Shown piece after piece: positions 21,575 through 32,099 of a stretch of 64,000 nucleotides of DNA (its first letter is position 1; each line of letters opens with the position of its first letter). The DNA lies in the NCBI GenBank assembly GCA_004352715.1, contig SCFE01000045.1, forward strand, positions 1,175,126-1,239,125. The letters are read 5' to 3'. The DNA is from Hofstenia miamia. Lineage: Eukaryota > Xenacoelomorpha > Acoela. A program made the translations under genes and the position numbers. The notes below the pieces were generated by a model. That model saw nothing but the letters and a program-made list of their open reading frames with translations, did no database searches and was not told the DNA's origin.

Positions 21575-24450
21575 TAGTAATAATATAATAATAATAATTA
21601 TTATAATGTATTTTAAAGATTCAAAATAAATTCTATTGGGGAATGTCGATTGTTCCTATTCAGTTTTTGCTTTATTGCAAGGTAACACATCGTATAAATG
21701 ATGATTCTTGCTTTTGGAAATAGAATTATATAACTTTTCGTCACGTTTATAAATTATAGCCCGTATAGATGTAAAAGATACTATATTATACCAAAGGGCA
21801 TTTCATTTTTGGACGGAATCGAACATGTTAAGAAGATATTCGCTTTCACCACTCTAGACTGTTGAGCCGTACGTAATAACAAGCAGAATTTGAGCAGAGT
21901 ACAAATGGCTGAGTTCAGCGGAAGTAAAGTGGAGAAATTTTAGTTTTCTAACAAGTATATCAACGATATAGCCCTTCTTCGCACAGATTGGAAATGAGAC
22001 TTGAAGCCAAGTTTCTCGTCAATTGCGAAGCCTAGTACTTTTAGATGTGTTACGCCCGGAATGGATTGCAGAGTGTTTGGGAACAGATCTCTTCTGAACT
22101 TGAAAAATAGTTGTTAAGACTTGGATTCACAAAAGAAGGAATTAATTTTTTCTACACCATGTAGAAAAACGCTGTATCCCAGAATCAGCCAAGTCTTGCA
22201 TGTGAATGCCAGCGAAACAAGTGTTACTATCATCAGCAAACTTTACTAAATTGTTGTCTGGTACACCATCAAGATAAAGATAAGCAGTAGAAATGGCAAA
22301 AATGACTGACCACTGACTATGCCTTGAGGCACACCTCGATTTGGGTAGAGGAGCTTTGACTGACGCTGGTCATGAACTGCTACCTGACATCTCCTAGACA
22401 GAAAGTCAGCTACCCAATTTCTAACATCCGGGTTGACTTCAGGTTTTATTTTTGCCAAGTTCTCAACAACTAGGCAGTGAGGCACGAAGTCAAAAGCCTT
22501 GGAGAGGTCAATGGCAATTATAAGGACATAATCACAATTCTCGCGATAAAATGCATTACAGACATTTTAGAAATTGATTATTGCAGCCTCTGTTGAGCTG
22601 TGTTTCCAAAAACCAAATGGTTCTTTTGGGAGCCATTTATTATAGGCGGATGTGATGTATTTTCAATGCATCAAACATTCAAAGATACGCGAGAAGATAC
22701 ATGTAACAGAACTTGCTCTCAAATTGTCCAAAGAAAGAGGTTTACCAGCCTTCCGGATAGGATGACATTGGATAACATGTAGAGGGTAGGAAAACACTGA
22801 GATTGAAGAAACATATTAAATTCATGATGCATTACTGTTGCTAGGTTGTGCGTATTTTCACTAATAACCTAAAATGGGACTCCATCTGGTCCCATGGCAG
22901 TTTTCTTGACAGAACGTAGAGCCTGATAAACCTCCAGTAATGGCAATTCTGGGACTGCATCACATGTGATCCCCACGTGGGGAGGCAAAGCATAATCGTC
23001 AGTCGAGGAGATATTTACAAACTTCTCATTGATTTGATCCACATCAATTTTGATTTGTTTAGAACTTTAGGTTTTCAAGTTTGAGAGTTAAATAAATTCT
23101 ACCAGTGAGATGAGCCTTTTTTGTCACGGTTCAGTACATTTTCAAGAATGACATCATCAATTTTCGTGAAAAGTACTCAGCCTCACTGTAACGATTTTTC
23201 ATGTCAAGTATCTTTTCCGATTGATGCAGTGTTTGAGCAGAGGGGACATATAAGGAGGATCTGCAGATATGGACAATAAGTGTCCAGTAATGTAGTTATT
23301 GTTAGCGCGATATTGTGAACTGCTTCATCCAAGTTCTTGAATGTAGGAATTGATGAAAGTCAAAGGCATCCATTGCCAAATTGAAGCGCATTTTATATTG
23401 ACAGCGCTGGTCTCTGAACTGGATTCTGGACTTAATTGGCTTGATTTTTTGAACAGGTTTAGCCAACAGATCTAGATGGTCAGTTTTGAGTGTCGACTTG
23501 ATCAGCTCAACTGAATCAAAATATTTTTACTCCTAAAAATTCTATCAAGACGGGATTCATTCCGTGTGTTCTGGGTGGTGTGCACAAAAAGGTCAGTGGA
23601 ACCCAACAGCATCTCCGGATTGAACTGATTTAAGTCTCAACAAATAACAAAACATAGGTTGCCTACAGTCTCTGGGAAGTTATCCATTGTTGAGATGAGA
23701 TGTTCAGTGAGTTGAGTTTCATTGCGAGCATCCGGGGATAGTAGACGACTGCAAACACAACATTGGCACACAAAACCTCGAATTTATCTGCTCCCGGAGT
23801 AATCAAATATGATACACTCCATTTTGGTTTTGTAGTTCGCACAAACTCCACCACCTGTTCCTCTATCAAAATTTCTAATGTTTCTGTCCTGTAGAATACA
23901 GCTATAATTCTGAATTGCAGCAAAAGATTTTTCATTTTTATCAGAGAACCAAGTTTCAATTACCATACATATGTCAATGTCTAGTGTTGACAAATCAGTT
24001 GCAATATTGATGAGTGCATTAGGCTTTTGAGAGAACGAGCATTTAGAAGTAAAAGCCTTGAACATGGTGCTAATTGACTACCTTTGCATAGCCAATTCAT
24101 AGGTTATGGATTATTATTAATGCACAGTCTAAAATTTCTAATTCATATGTCTTTCCTAGAGGTCCCAAATTTAATTAATTCATAAAGTTTTGCTAGAAGC
24201 GTTTTTTCTACTTTTCATCACTTGAGGATAACTAAGTTTTCATAAATAATCTTGTTTCAAATTCCTTAAACATGTAGTATTTTGATAACAAAATTCTCTT
24301 ATGCCATTCATTATCAGCATCAAGTAATATTGGCTTAGATTTTGAGCAATCGTATTTTCTGATACGTTTAAATTCCTTAATATTGTAAGGGTCTATTGAT
24401 AAGAAATTAAAAATTTTTTTCGAAATGCGCATAACCTGACTCATATCGCA
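21575..24450 (-). mobile_element. CR1/Jockey-type LINE, decayed, reading right to left
   Basis: From 24450 down to 21575 the minus strand carries an ORF1-like piece (24444-24232: IKEFKRIRKYD, EWHKRILLSKYY), endonuclease remnants (24065-23784: ICMVIETWFSDKNEKSFAAI, GTGGGVC), and reverse transcriptase remnants with SKAFDFVPHC, GVPQG (22335-22321) and the catalytic FADD (22240-22229). A thumb/C-terminal region with LKVLGFAIDEKLGFKSH follows, then a 3' end in irregular (ATT)n at about 21575-21600. Several stops and frameshifts make it inactive. The FADD motif itself is intact. Confidence 0.85.
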
Positions 24451-24539
24451 GGTGGAGCCTCAGGTCTTACGATGACTCTTCAATTCCAAAAACTACTACC
24501 AGAAGTTGATTGAAGATTGTTGGGGTGCAGAGAAATCGA

Positions 24540-25708
24540 ATTCAACTTGTAGGCTAATTTAATTGGGGTACAAAGCTCTTCCTGATATAAAGGACAACTG
24601 TATCCTCCAAATTAAAAAATGCATATTTGGGAATCTGGAAAACTTTGCAATCAATAAAATTGTACACCATATTTTTAATATTATGAATGTTATCAAAAAG
24701 CAGAAATAAAAATTCAGAAAAAATTATAGGATGAGGAATACGAGAAACTAAATCACTAGCATTATACTTAATACACAATTCAGAATAGAAGTGTCTATTA
24801 AATGGAAAATTATCAGTGATAACGGTCAAAACAGTAAAATATTTAGAAACAGAGAAGAACACTTCAAGAAAAGCTTCAGATATTCAAGTTAACGACATTC
24901 TTCATGCCAACAACGTCTCTATATTTTCCACTGATTGACTTTATCATAAATACAAGAACAGTTTTAGCAGGAGAGCTGTGTTCACAAACACGTAATAAAT
25001 GATGTTTAAAATTGTTATTGGGATTAAGTAATTAACATTGCATTACTTTATATTAATACCTTTAGCTACATGAAGAATAAGATATTTCAAAAAATAAAAC
25101 TTACCCATAATTTTGCATTTGCTCACTTCAATGTGTTGTGCTGTGTAAATTTCATCTATGATAAGAATAACGAATTTTTCAAACACCATCAATTTCTTTG
25201 AACGTTCACTCAAATATTCATCACAAGAATAACTAGAGTTGACTGCATGCATCAGACGCTGAAGGCTCCCCTTCAAAGGCAAGATAAATACGTTGGATAG
25301 CAATGCATTTGCTGATAATGACTGAGTAAAATCAAAAAGCAAAAGAATAAAGTTCATTAGAATATCTTCTTGCATGTTTATTGACAAAATGCAAACCTCA
25401 ATTGCTCTGCAAGGAAATATATCATCTTCGGCAAACTTTTCAAACAGTTCATTTTCGATTTTGTCAATTATTTCGGCCTCATTTTCGGATTGACCAAAAC
25501 CAATGGACGCTGTAGGTATTATAGTACTGTCAACAATACTTAAGTAGGCAACCAAATTACTAAAGTCTGTTTTGGAAGAAATATTTTTATGATTTTCCAT
25601 AGCTGGTATCCAATACAATGGAAATTTCGATTGAACATTAAAACTCAAGTTTGAATTGACAGTAAGAACGGAAGATATTTGAAACTTATCTTCAAGAATA
25701 AATGCCAA
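24540..25708 (-). pseudogene. P-element/THAP9-like transposase relic
   Basis: The 221-codon minus frame at 25708-25043 includes SKKLMVFEKFVILIIDEIYT and ISKCK-type segments. The second frame at 24862-24554 has VITDNFPFNRHFYSEL, RIPHPI and FLLFDNIHNIKNMVYNF. The order and the motifs IIDE, TDN and the F-D-x-x-H-x-x-KN block fit the P-element-like transposase family. An interrupted stretch of ~180 bases separates the two frames. No THAP zinc finger is recognisable upstream. A degraded copy is likely, but the long first frame suggests it is not ancient. Confidence 0.65.
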
Positions 25709-25719
25709 ACGTAGAAACT

Positions 25720-26460
25720 AAATAAATTTAGAAGAACATATATATGAGAAATCGTCAGTTGAAAATCAAATGCTTATGAACATTTCAAAGAGAACAATTT
25801 ATAAATTGCAAATGAATAATAAAATGTGCCCAAAATGTATAAAATTGTGAATATATAAAATTAGCAAAATTTATAAGACGAATCATGCCGGAATCTCATT
25901 TGGATCATAAAGCATTTTCCAAAAGCAATTTGTAGGAATTCTAAGTTTATTGCAGACAATGCAATTCAATAATTCAATGAATAACAAAATCTCTTCTTCT
26001 TTTTGAACAAATCAATAAACTTGTCTAGAGCTTGAAGGTGTTGAAGTTGCCTTTGAATAATAGTCATTGGATTTGTTCTTTTCTCTAGCTTTTTCTCAAA
26101 TGAACTAATTGAAGTTGGAAATATACTGGGTAGAGCATCTGACTTTAGGCAGACATTTACTATTCACCGCATTTTGAAAGCGAAAAATCAGTTGATAGGA
26201 AAACAAAGTCATCCTTTACAAAATGCTTTGAACAAACAAAGGTATTAGGAGATGGCAACCAATTTTTACAAGGGATTCTATTCAGCCACTATTGTCAAAT
26301 AACGTTGATTAATGGAATTTGATGCAATGATATTGACTTTTCTGTGCATGAATTATAGTCTGTATTACATAATGGTATACAACATTTATATGGCATCGGT
26401 GATTGACAATATGGCGCGATTGTATGCTTGAGTACTGAGCTGCAATATTCTTATTAATGA
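25720..26460. other. no gene seen
   Basis: AT-rich spacer between the P-like relic and the LTR-element gag relic. No motif recognised. Confidence 0.4.
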
Positions 26461-26509
26461 CATGGATTTGTGCTATATATATGTATAGCAGAAATCCATG
26501 TTAATGGCC

Positions 26510-28213
26510 TAATTGAGATATCGCCTCTTAGCAGTCCAAATTGAGTTATTTATCCAGGTATATAGTAGAAATCCATGGTACTTATGACTAAGTAGTGTTG
26601 GTACACTGCTCCCATTAGGTACAATGGAAATCTTGCTGCTGCTGCTTATTGAGTCACTCTTCACTCTTTCATAGTCATTTTGAAGATCTGTATCCATTCA
26701 CCAAATGTTGGTGAGTAGTTATTGATCCTACCTGTAAATTTTGTTGCTTTGCATGGACTAACATTATCATTTCGTTTTGCTGTTAATATTGAGTTTCCAT
26801 TTTCCTATCTTTCAATAAGTTCTTGTTTGGATTCTTCTGATTTCTATTTTTCATTTTTGCTGAAGGCATTGTAATTCATGTTTGCATTATTTTGTTTTAC
26901 TGGTTTCTCTTGTACTATTATTTCCAGGTTCTCTAATTCTGGGCAGTTTTGTTTCTTGGCTGACTCTCTCTCTCTTGTAAATTGTTGATTCCTATTTGTT
27001 TATTTTCATTTTCTTCCTTCAGTTTAAAGTTCTCTTCATTTAATTCTGCCATCATTTATTGCCATTTTTTACTCTCTTGTCTTATTTCTTCATTAGCTTT
27101 GGTCAGCATTGAATTTGTTGCTGAAACAGGTTTCTCTGTTCAATTAGGCTCATGCAGGGCCTTCTTAAATACACGGCCCGGTTATCTGCAGTAGTGCCAA
27201 TTAATTTGGGGGCCGATCTATTAACACTACCCAAAGCCATGCTAGACAAAATAGCAATACACTGTTATTATAGCATAGCTTAAGAGGTATAACAGGGTCA
27301 AACTTAGTTACATAATTGCTCGGCACATAAATCCACGATACGTTTGAACGTGTAATGTTGCATTGTCAAGCATAGTTAATTTTTTTTCAACAATCAGTAA
27401 AAAGCATTTAAGGATACTAAACATAAAGGTTCTGTGAAAGTTTAAGAAAAATAAACGTTTAAAGCATAAATGAAATAATATCATATATTTGCCAATGTTG
27501 ATTTTATTTGTTATTATATGTACACAATGTGTTTACAATTGATATATTTGATTTTATGAAAATTATCAATGTTTTACTATTTTTTACTTCGGCCACCAAA
27601 CTTTTAGTCCTTACTGCAGATAACGGGGCCGTGTATTAAAGAAGGCCCTACCTCATGCTAGTATTGTTTCGCATCTCTTCAATCCATCACTCTTTTTCAG
27701 TATTAGCCATTTCTTGTTCTGACATTTTTTCACCTAGTTTTTCCATCTGCAGCCTCGTTTCAATTTGTGTACACTATTACCTCTTACTAATACAGTTAAC
27801 TCTGCAATCATGTATTGGTTCTTGATTGGTACACATTTTAGTACCAAATCAGTTAGGGAGGTGTCACTATCAGGTAATGATGCAGTTTCTTTCGTTTGGG
27901 GAGTCTCCACTGGTTGTAGTGTTTTTTGTTGGGGTTTGGACATAGTTTTATTCTTCTTTCATGAATTAGTGTTCACCATGTTTGTTTTTCAGCATCAAGC
28001 AGTTTCTTGTTTTCCCAAGGATTGTTTGTGACTTTGTAGGCTCGTTGTTTTTTTCTCTTTACTTTTTCCTTTATTTTTGTAGGGTTCTAGTTTAACGTAT
28101 GTCACTGATTTTCAAAGTCACAACTCGACATACACATCCAAAAAAATTTTTCGAGAAGAAACAACTATCTTTACTCAGAACTTTTCTTCTATTCTTGTTT
28201 CCACATATTGGGC
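26510..28213 (-). pseudogene. LTR-retrotransposon gag relic, interrupted by a MITE
   Basis: On minus, starting just after the primer-binding site, frames give a Thr/Pro/Ser-rich region with DTSLTDLVLKCVPIKNQ (27943-27734). Next comes coiled-coil-like sequence (LGEKMSEQEMANTEKE; ELNEENFKLKEENENK), interrupted at 27155-27650 by a hAT MITE. A gag-like core follows at about 26740-26580: KFTGRINNYSPTFGEWIQIF and, in another frame, ARFPLYLMGAVYQHYL. That core matches the F-x-G ... W ... LPLYL-x-G-x-A pattern of Gypsy-type gag. Multiple frameshifts and stops are present. No protease, reverse transcriptase or integrase is seen downstream. Confidence 0.6.
27155..27650. mobile_element. hAT-type MITE, 496 bp, inside the gag relic
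   Basis: The left end CAGGGCCTTCTTAAATACAC and, reversed, the right end TAGGGCCTTCTTTAATACAC match over about 45 bases (through GTTATCTGCAGTA) and again at the inner GGCCGA. The YAGGG start is typical of hAT elements. The flanks share CTCATG (…gctcatg / cctcatgc…), an imperfect remnant of an 8-bp target duplication. There is no coding capacity. Confidence 0.8.
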
Positions 28214-28231
28214 GTCCTGTCATGGTCGCCA
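28214..28231 (-). other. retrotransposon primer-binding site for tRNA-Arg
   Basis: On minus the 18 bases read TGGCGACCATGACAGGAC. This is complementary to the 3' end of an animal tRNA-Arg (acceptor ...GGTCG-CCA) with one mismatch, by my memory of that tRNA. It starts directly at the base after ...TTTTACA, the expected position relative to an LTR ending in CA. Confidence 0.65.
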
Positions 28232-28650
28232 TGTAAAATCTGCACTTTATTGAGATTGATTAGAGTTAGCTTTACTTTTACTATTTTTAATCTTAATACT
28301 AATCTCAGTTGCTAGCTCAATTCCATAACTTCTGTTCCCCAAATTCTTGGTGGTTTTGATATATCTAACCTGAACAGAACCATGAAACCAAGAACTGCTT
28401 GATATCCTTCAGTGATCACCAATTATTACGCAAATGGTTATGACTCATGGAGTTTCCTCAGTGACGGTGGTTTATTTTGTGTATTGCAATGTTCCCTATT
28501 GTTGTTTACCTTTAATATTTTTGTAGATTGGTTGCTCTTGTTATTTTTAGCAATTAAGGAATTCGTGCAACCTGAATGCATTTGCTTATTATTTGCCCTA
28601 CATTTTAATAACCCTAAATATAAATAGGTACAGGATCATGTCTGCATGCA
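28232..28650 (-). mobile_element. probable 5' LTR; outer edge uncertain
   Basis: On minus the segment ends CAATAAAGTGCAGATTTTACA, with an AATAAA shortly before the LTR edge, directly abutting the primer-binding site. Further upstream a TATTTATATTTA box lies at about 28626-28611, suitable as an LTR promoter. I cannot find the second LTR or a target duplication, so the outer end near 28650 is a guess. The rest of the element seems to have been lost. Confidence 0.5.
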
Positions 28651-28654
28651 AAAA

Positions 28655-29985
28655 ATTGATGTGGCCAGCAGAAAGATGATAGTCAATGGTCCACACTTAA
28701 TTAAATTAATAATTAACATGTAACTTAATAAATATAACAGAGTGTTTATAGACACTTTGTATGTATAAAAATGTTTGTTATGCCTTAAGAATTTGGATAT
28801 AAAATAAGAATAACCTAGTAGCTATCCAGCTGTTCGTGGCATTTGTTATAATTATGAATTGAATCGATAGGAAAGCTAAACAGAGAAAAACCCATATGCC
28901 TAACCTAAAGACACACTTTCATGAACAGGGCGAACCTAGATGACAAAGATGTAAGAAGTTGTAGTCTGATGGTGATAGCCACCCAAAGTCCGACTAATTA
29001 TCTTCTGGGTACCTGAGTAGTACTTGTGTGCCTGAACGTTTAGCTGTCCCTGTACATTAGTGATTAAACCTGATACAATGCAAAGATAACTCCAAAGCGA
29101 TTTAATTTGTCATCTGAATTAACTTTTACATCGTTTTTATATTAAAATGTACAACCAAACAGCATGTACCTGTTTTTAGATGATTTCTGATTTGATAACG
29201 TAAAACTCGTCTGCTAATTATCTGGAGTGTATCTATTAATTGGCTTAGCGTTTTTAGTTGTTATTTGTGCCAAATGCTTTCACCAACAGGCATTATTACA
29301 GCATTAATACTTAGTTTACAAAAAGTAATTGATAAATAAGCATAATCAAAAATAATTAACGATAAATCACAAAAGTATTTTCCTCTATTTTTTTTTTATT
29401 ATCACCTGGCCGATTATGCCACAATAGCTATTTGAAATCTTAATAATAAATATATGTTTAGGGTATATTATATGAAAATGTGCAGCATTACCCTCGCAAA
29501 CATGCAAATAAAATCCAGTGTATTGTCTAAGTAATTTAAAATTAATGCTGAGACACCTGAAGTATAAATGACATTGATTGGGGCTTGGTATTACTAAGAA
29601 AATTGTATTACTAAGAATTTATTGTAATTATTGTTGCCGTGGATTAACTGTTTGATGTATAATTAGTCAATTGAATATAAAAGTGGATATAATATTTTAA
29701 TGCACAACTGCAATGTATATATATTAATAAAATTTTGAACAATTTTAAACGTGCAGAAATGTTGGACACCGACCCCTACAAAACTTGGTCCGGCTACAAC
29801 TCTGGCTTGGCCTGGGGCAGCATGCAACATCGGTGCTGGTTGCTAGTATCTGCCAGTTTAGTGTTTTCAGGTTTTTGTAAATATGTTGATAATAACTTTG
29901 TATATAATACCAATTAGTTGTTGTAAGTAGGGAACACTTTTAGAAAGCAGTTTTACAGCGTTGAATTACAGACCAGCGATATTAC
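28655..29985. other. no gene seen
   Basis: AT-rich sequence. A slightly GC-richer patch lies at 29755-29850 (gaccccta, ggctggcctggggcagc-type), with a 60-codon frame that I do not recognise. Confidence 0.4.
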
Positions 29986-29989
29986 AATA

Positions 29990-30480
29990 TTTCTAGAATT
30001 GAAAATTTTCAAAAACGTTGTTCGAAATGGATTTTAAGTATTACGGACTATAAGAAGAAATTAATTAAGCTAAATTTCCCTCTTTCAATACAATTTCAAC
30101 TCATTGATCTTATTCAATTTAAGAGTATGCTGACTAATAAGATTGATTTTAATATCTTTGACTACGCGTTTATCTATATATTCCGAAACAAGGATTATGG
30201 CTCTACAATAAAAACTCTTTCAAGTGCAAGAAGTTTATAAAAGATAATTTCTTCTTTAGCCGTATCACTAAATTAGCAAATTACATCAAACTACATATAA
30301 ATGTTGATCTTCTTGATAAATATTCAAAAGTCAAAAGGCAGTTAAAAGATATGTTTATACGGCAATTTATTGATTTATATGCGCTAATAGTATTTGTGCT
30401 CATTTTTTTGTATGTAATTTATAAGAAATATTGAGTTTTTTCAATTTTGTTAAATATTGAAGTTTCTTCTTTTTCTTAAT
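29990..30480 (+). pseudogene. CR1-type LINE reverse transcriptase C-terminal end
   Basis: The + frame from 29996 encodes RIENFQKRCSKWILS, DYKKKLIKLNFPLSIQF and IDLIQFKSMLTNK. After one frame change it gives DNFFFSRITKLANYIKLHIN and KVKRQLKDMFIRQF. This is the conserved C-terminal region of CR1/Jockey-type LINE ORF2 (FQRRxTKWIL ... L-x-L-x-L-PLxxR ... FFNRxxxLWNxLP ... FKxxLK). It is 5' truncated, the usual state of a LINE insertion, and is followed by an AT-rich 3' end. Confidence 0.7.
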
Positions 30481-30508
30481 ACGCAACAAAGTTCTTTTGT
30501 ATTGGTTT

Positions 30509-30959
30509 TTACTGTATTAGATGATATGCAGCAAGAACATCTGCATCGCGCTTCTGCAGCTTAGCACTAAGTCCTTTTAGGTGATCGAAACCATTCAATA
30601 GAACAATAAGACAAATAATATTTGCTCCTGATTTTAGTGATGTTCTTAGTCCTTCAGCTTTTGTTAAGGTTGATGCATCCCATTCCCAAGCATATTTGCT
30701 CCCTCTAGCTTCCGTGATTTTTGGATATTCATCAGACTGAATCATTGTGTTGTAACGTAGTATAGATGTAAGCATACAGTGAATGAAACAATTCTGAGCA
30801 GTCATGCCTCTCGGTCCCCCTGGTCTTGCACAAACCTTTCAGCTTCAAAACGCGGATCTGAAGTGTATAAGCTTCTATTAAGAGTTCAAGAAAGCACTGC
30901 CGTTTAGAAGAAAGGTGAGGAAATTGAAAGGTGAGGATACATTGAAATAAGGCTTGCAC
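30509..30959 (-). pseudogene. hAT transposase relic (DUF4371/THAP12-like)
   Basis: Minus frames 30959-30732 and 30805-30509 together give LKGLCKTRGTERHDCSELFH, then, after a frameshift, KAEGLRTSLKSGANIICLIV and DHLKGLSAKLQKRDADVLAAY. The family pattern is L-C-x-TRW-x-ERHD followed later by the K-x-LSxxLQxKxxDxxxA block of hAT transposases of the THAP12/DUF4371 type. The Trp of TRW reads Gly. It abuts the piggyBac relic at about 30960. Confidence 0.65.
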
Positions 30960-30961
30960 CC

Positions 30962-32095
30962 ATATAAGTACTCAAAGGTGTCACACCTCTGTTGTCGAAC
31001 CATTTCATTGCATGCAGATTGGAGTCACTCACCTTATTTACAAAATTTCCTCAAGGCTTTTTCTGCATCTCAGCGTCAGTGGGCATTACCATTGGAATAC
31101 ATTTTTTAATTAATGCAATTGAAGTTGTACAGAATTAAACCAACTATCGAAAAGAAGCCTGTTCCAAGTGCTCTACAACTTTCACAACAATTGAACCAAA
31201 TTTTCCAAATACATGATTATCGCATATGTTTTCATCTATTCCACAGTAAAATTCAATATTGTGGATGAGACCAGAAGCTCCGCACAGCAAAATAACTTGA
31301 AACCCTAATTTTTTCGGTTTGTTTGGGTTATATTGCATTAGTCAATCACTTTTCTTGCCTTTGTACGGAATAATTTCCTCATCAATGCTGAGGTACTCTT
31401 CAGGAGCAATTCGTTTTATGGTGGCTTGAAAAATTTCCAGCAAATGAAAATATTTGAAAATTTTTGGCAAAGACGTGGTCCAATGATCATTATTGGTAAA
31501 ATGCAAAAAACGACGGATTTCATCAAAGCGGTTTCTGGTCATGTTATTTGGGCAACACGGCATTCTGTTTCCAGAAGAGTCTGATATTGCTCAGTTTGGA
31601 AATGGAAATGTATAATGTAATACCAAGGAACTTTTCCAGTTCAGCCTCAGTTAATACAAAGGTGCTGTTGGCCTTACCTTGACTTGCCCATAGATTACTT
31701 TGTTCACAAATATGTGATATAAATCTCTACTGAAATAGTCAACAAAATAACTGCGCGGACTCCGAACCTCAACCGCAGCTGGACGGCTTCCACTAAATGG
31801 TGTTTTTTCAACAGCAAAATTTTCACAAAATATTCTCCACCGAGCCTTTTCACTTGAAGACATACTTGCATTCAGGATTTCAGCATCTGAGATATCACTG
31901 CCAATTTTTCACAAGATTCATCACTTCATTGATAATGAAAATCACTGCTACTTTCTTCAGTAAGTTCATAAGAAACTTGACGATGTCCATAAATGGCTGA
32001 AAATGGTGCTGACGTTCTTCATTTCTATCTGAGTCTACAACCAGTTCACCCTTTTCTATTATTCCAATCCAATTGGAGTCATACTCCCAAAACAC
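30962..32095 (-). pseudogene. piggyBac-family transposase relic (PGBD3-like)
   Basis: Minus frames give, in order: an N-terminal region (32095-31651), LTEAELEKFLGITLYISI, NNMTRNRFDEIRRFLHF, EEYLSIDEEIIPYKGK (first catalytic Asp intact) and, past one in-frame stop, YNPNKPKKLGFQVILLCGAS. Next come FGSIVVKVVEHLEQ, TSIALIKKCIP, PTDAEMQKKP and AMKWFDNRGVTPLSTYMG. These are the characteristic blocks of piggyBac-derived PGBD transposases. The second catalytic motif (DNFxTS) is destroyed before TSIAL. The region after LSTYMG, with the third Asp, is replaced by a hAT relic. Confidence 0.8.
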
Positions 32096-32099
32096 CTAA

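Noticed and set aside
26125-26160. tRNA-like string GGGTAGAGCATCTGACTT
   Set aside because: It resembles a D-arm/anticodon-arm stretch, but no T-arm (GGTTCGAATCC-type) or acceptor stem pairs around it.
26982-27194. 70-codon + frame
   Set aside because: It crosses the left end of the hAT MITE and is antisense to the gag coiled-coil region.
27765-28031. 88-codon + frame
   Set aside because: Antisense to the gag relic; Phe/Cys/Val-rich shadow composition.
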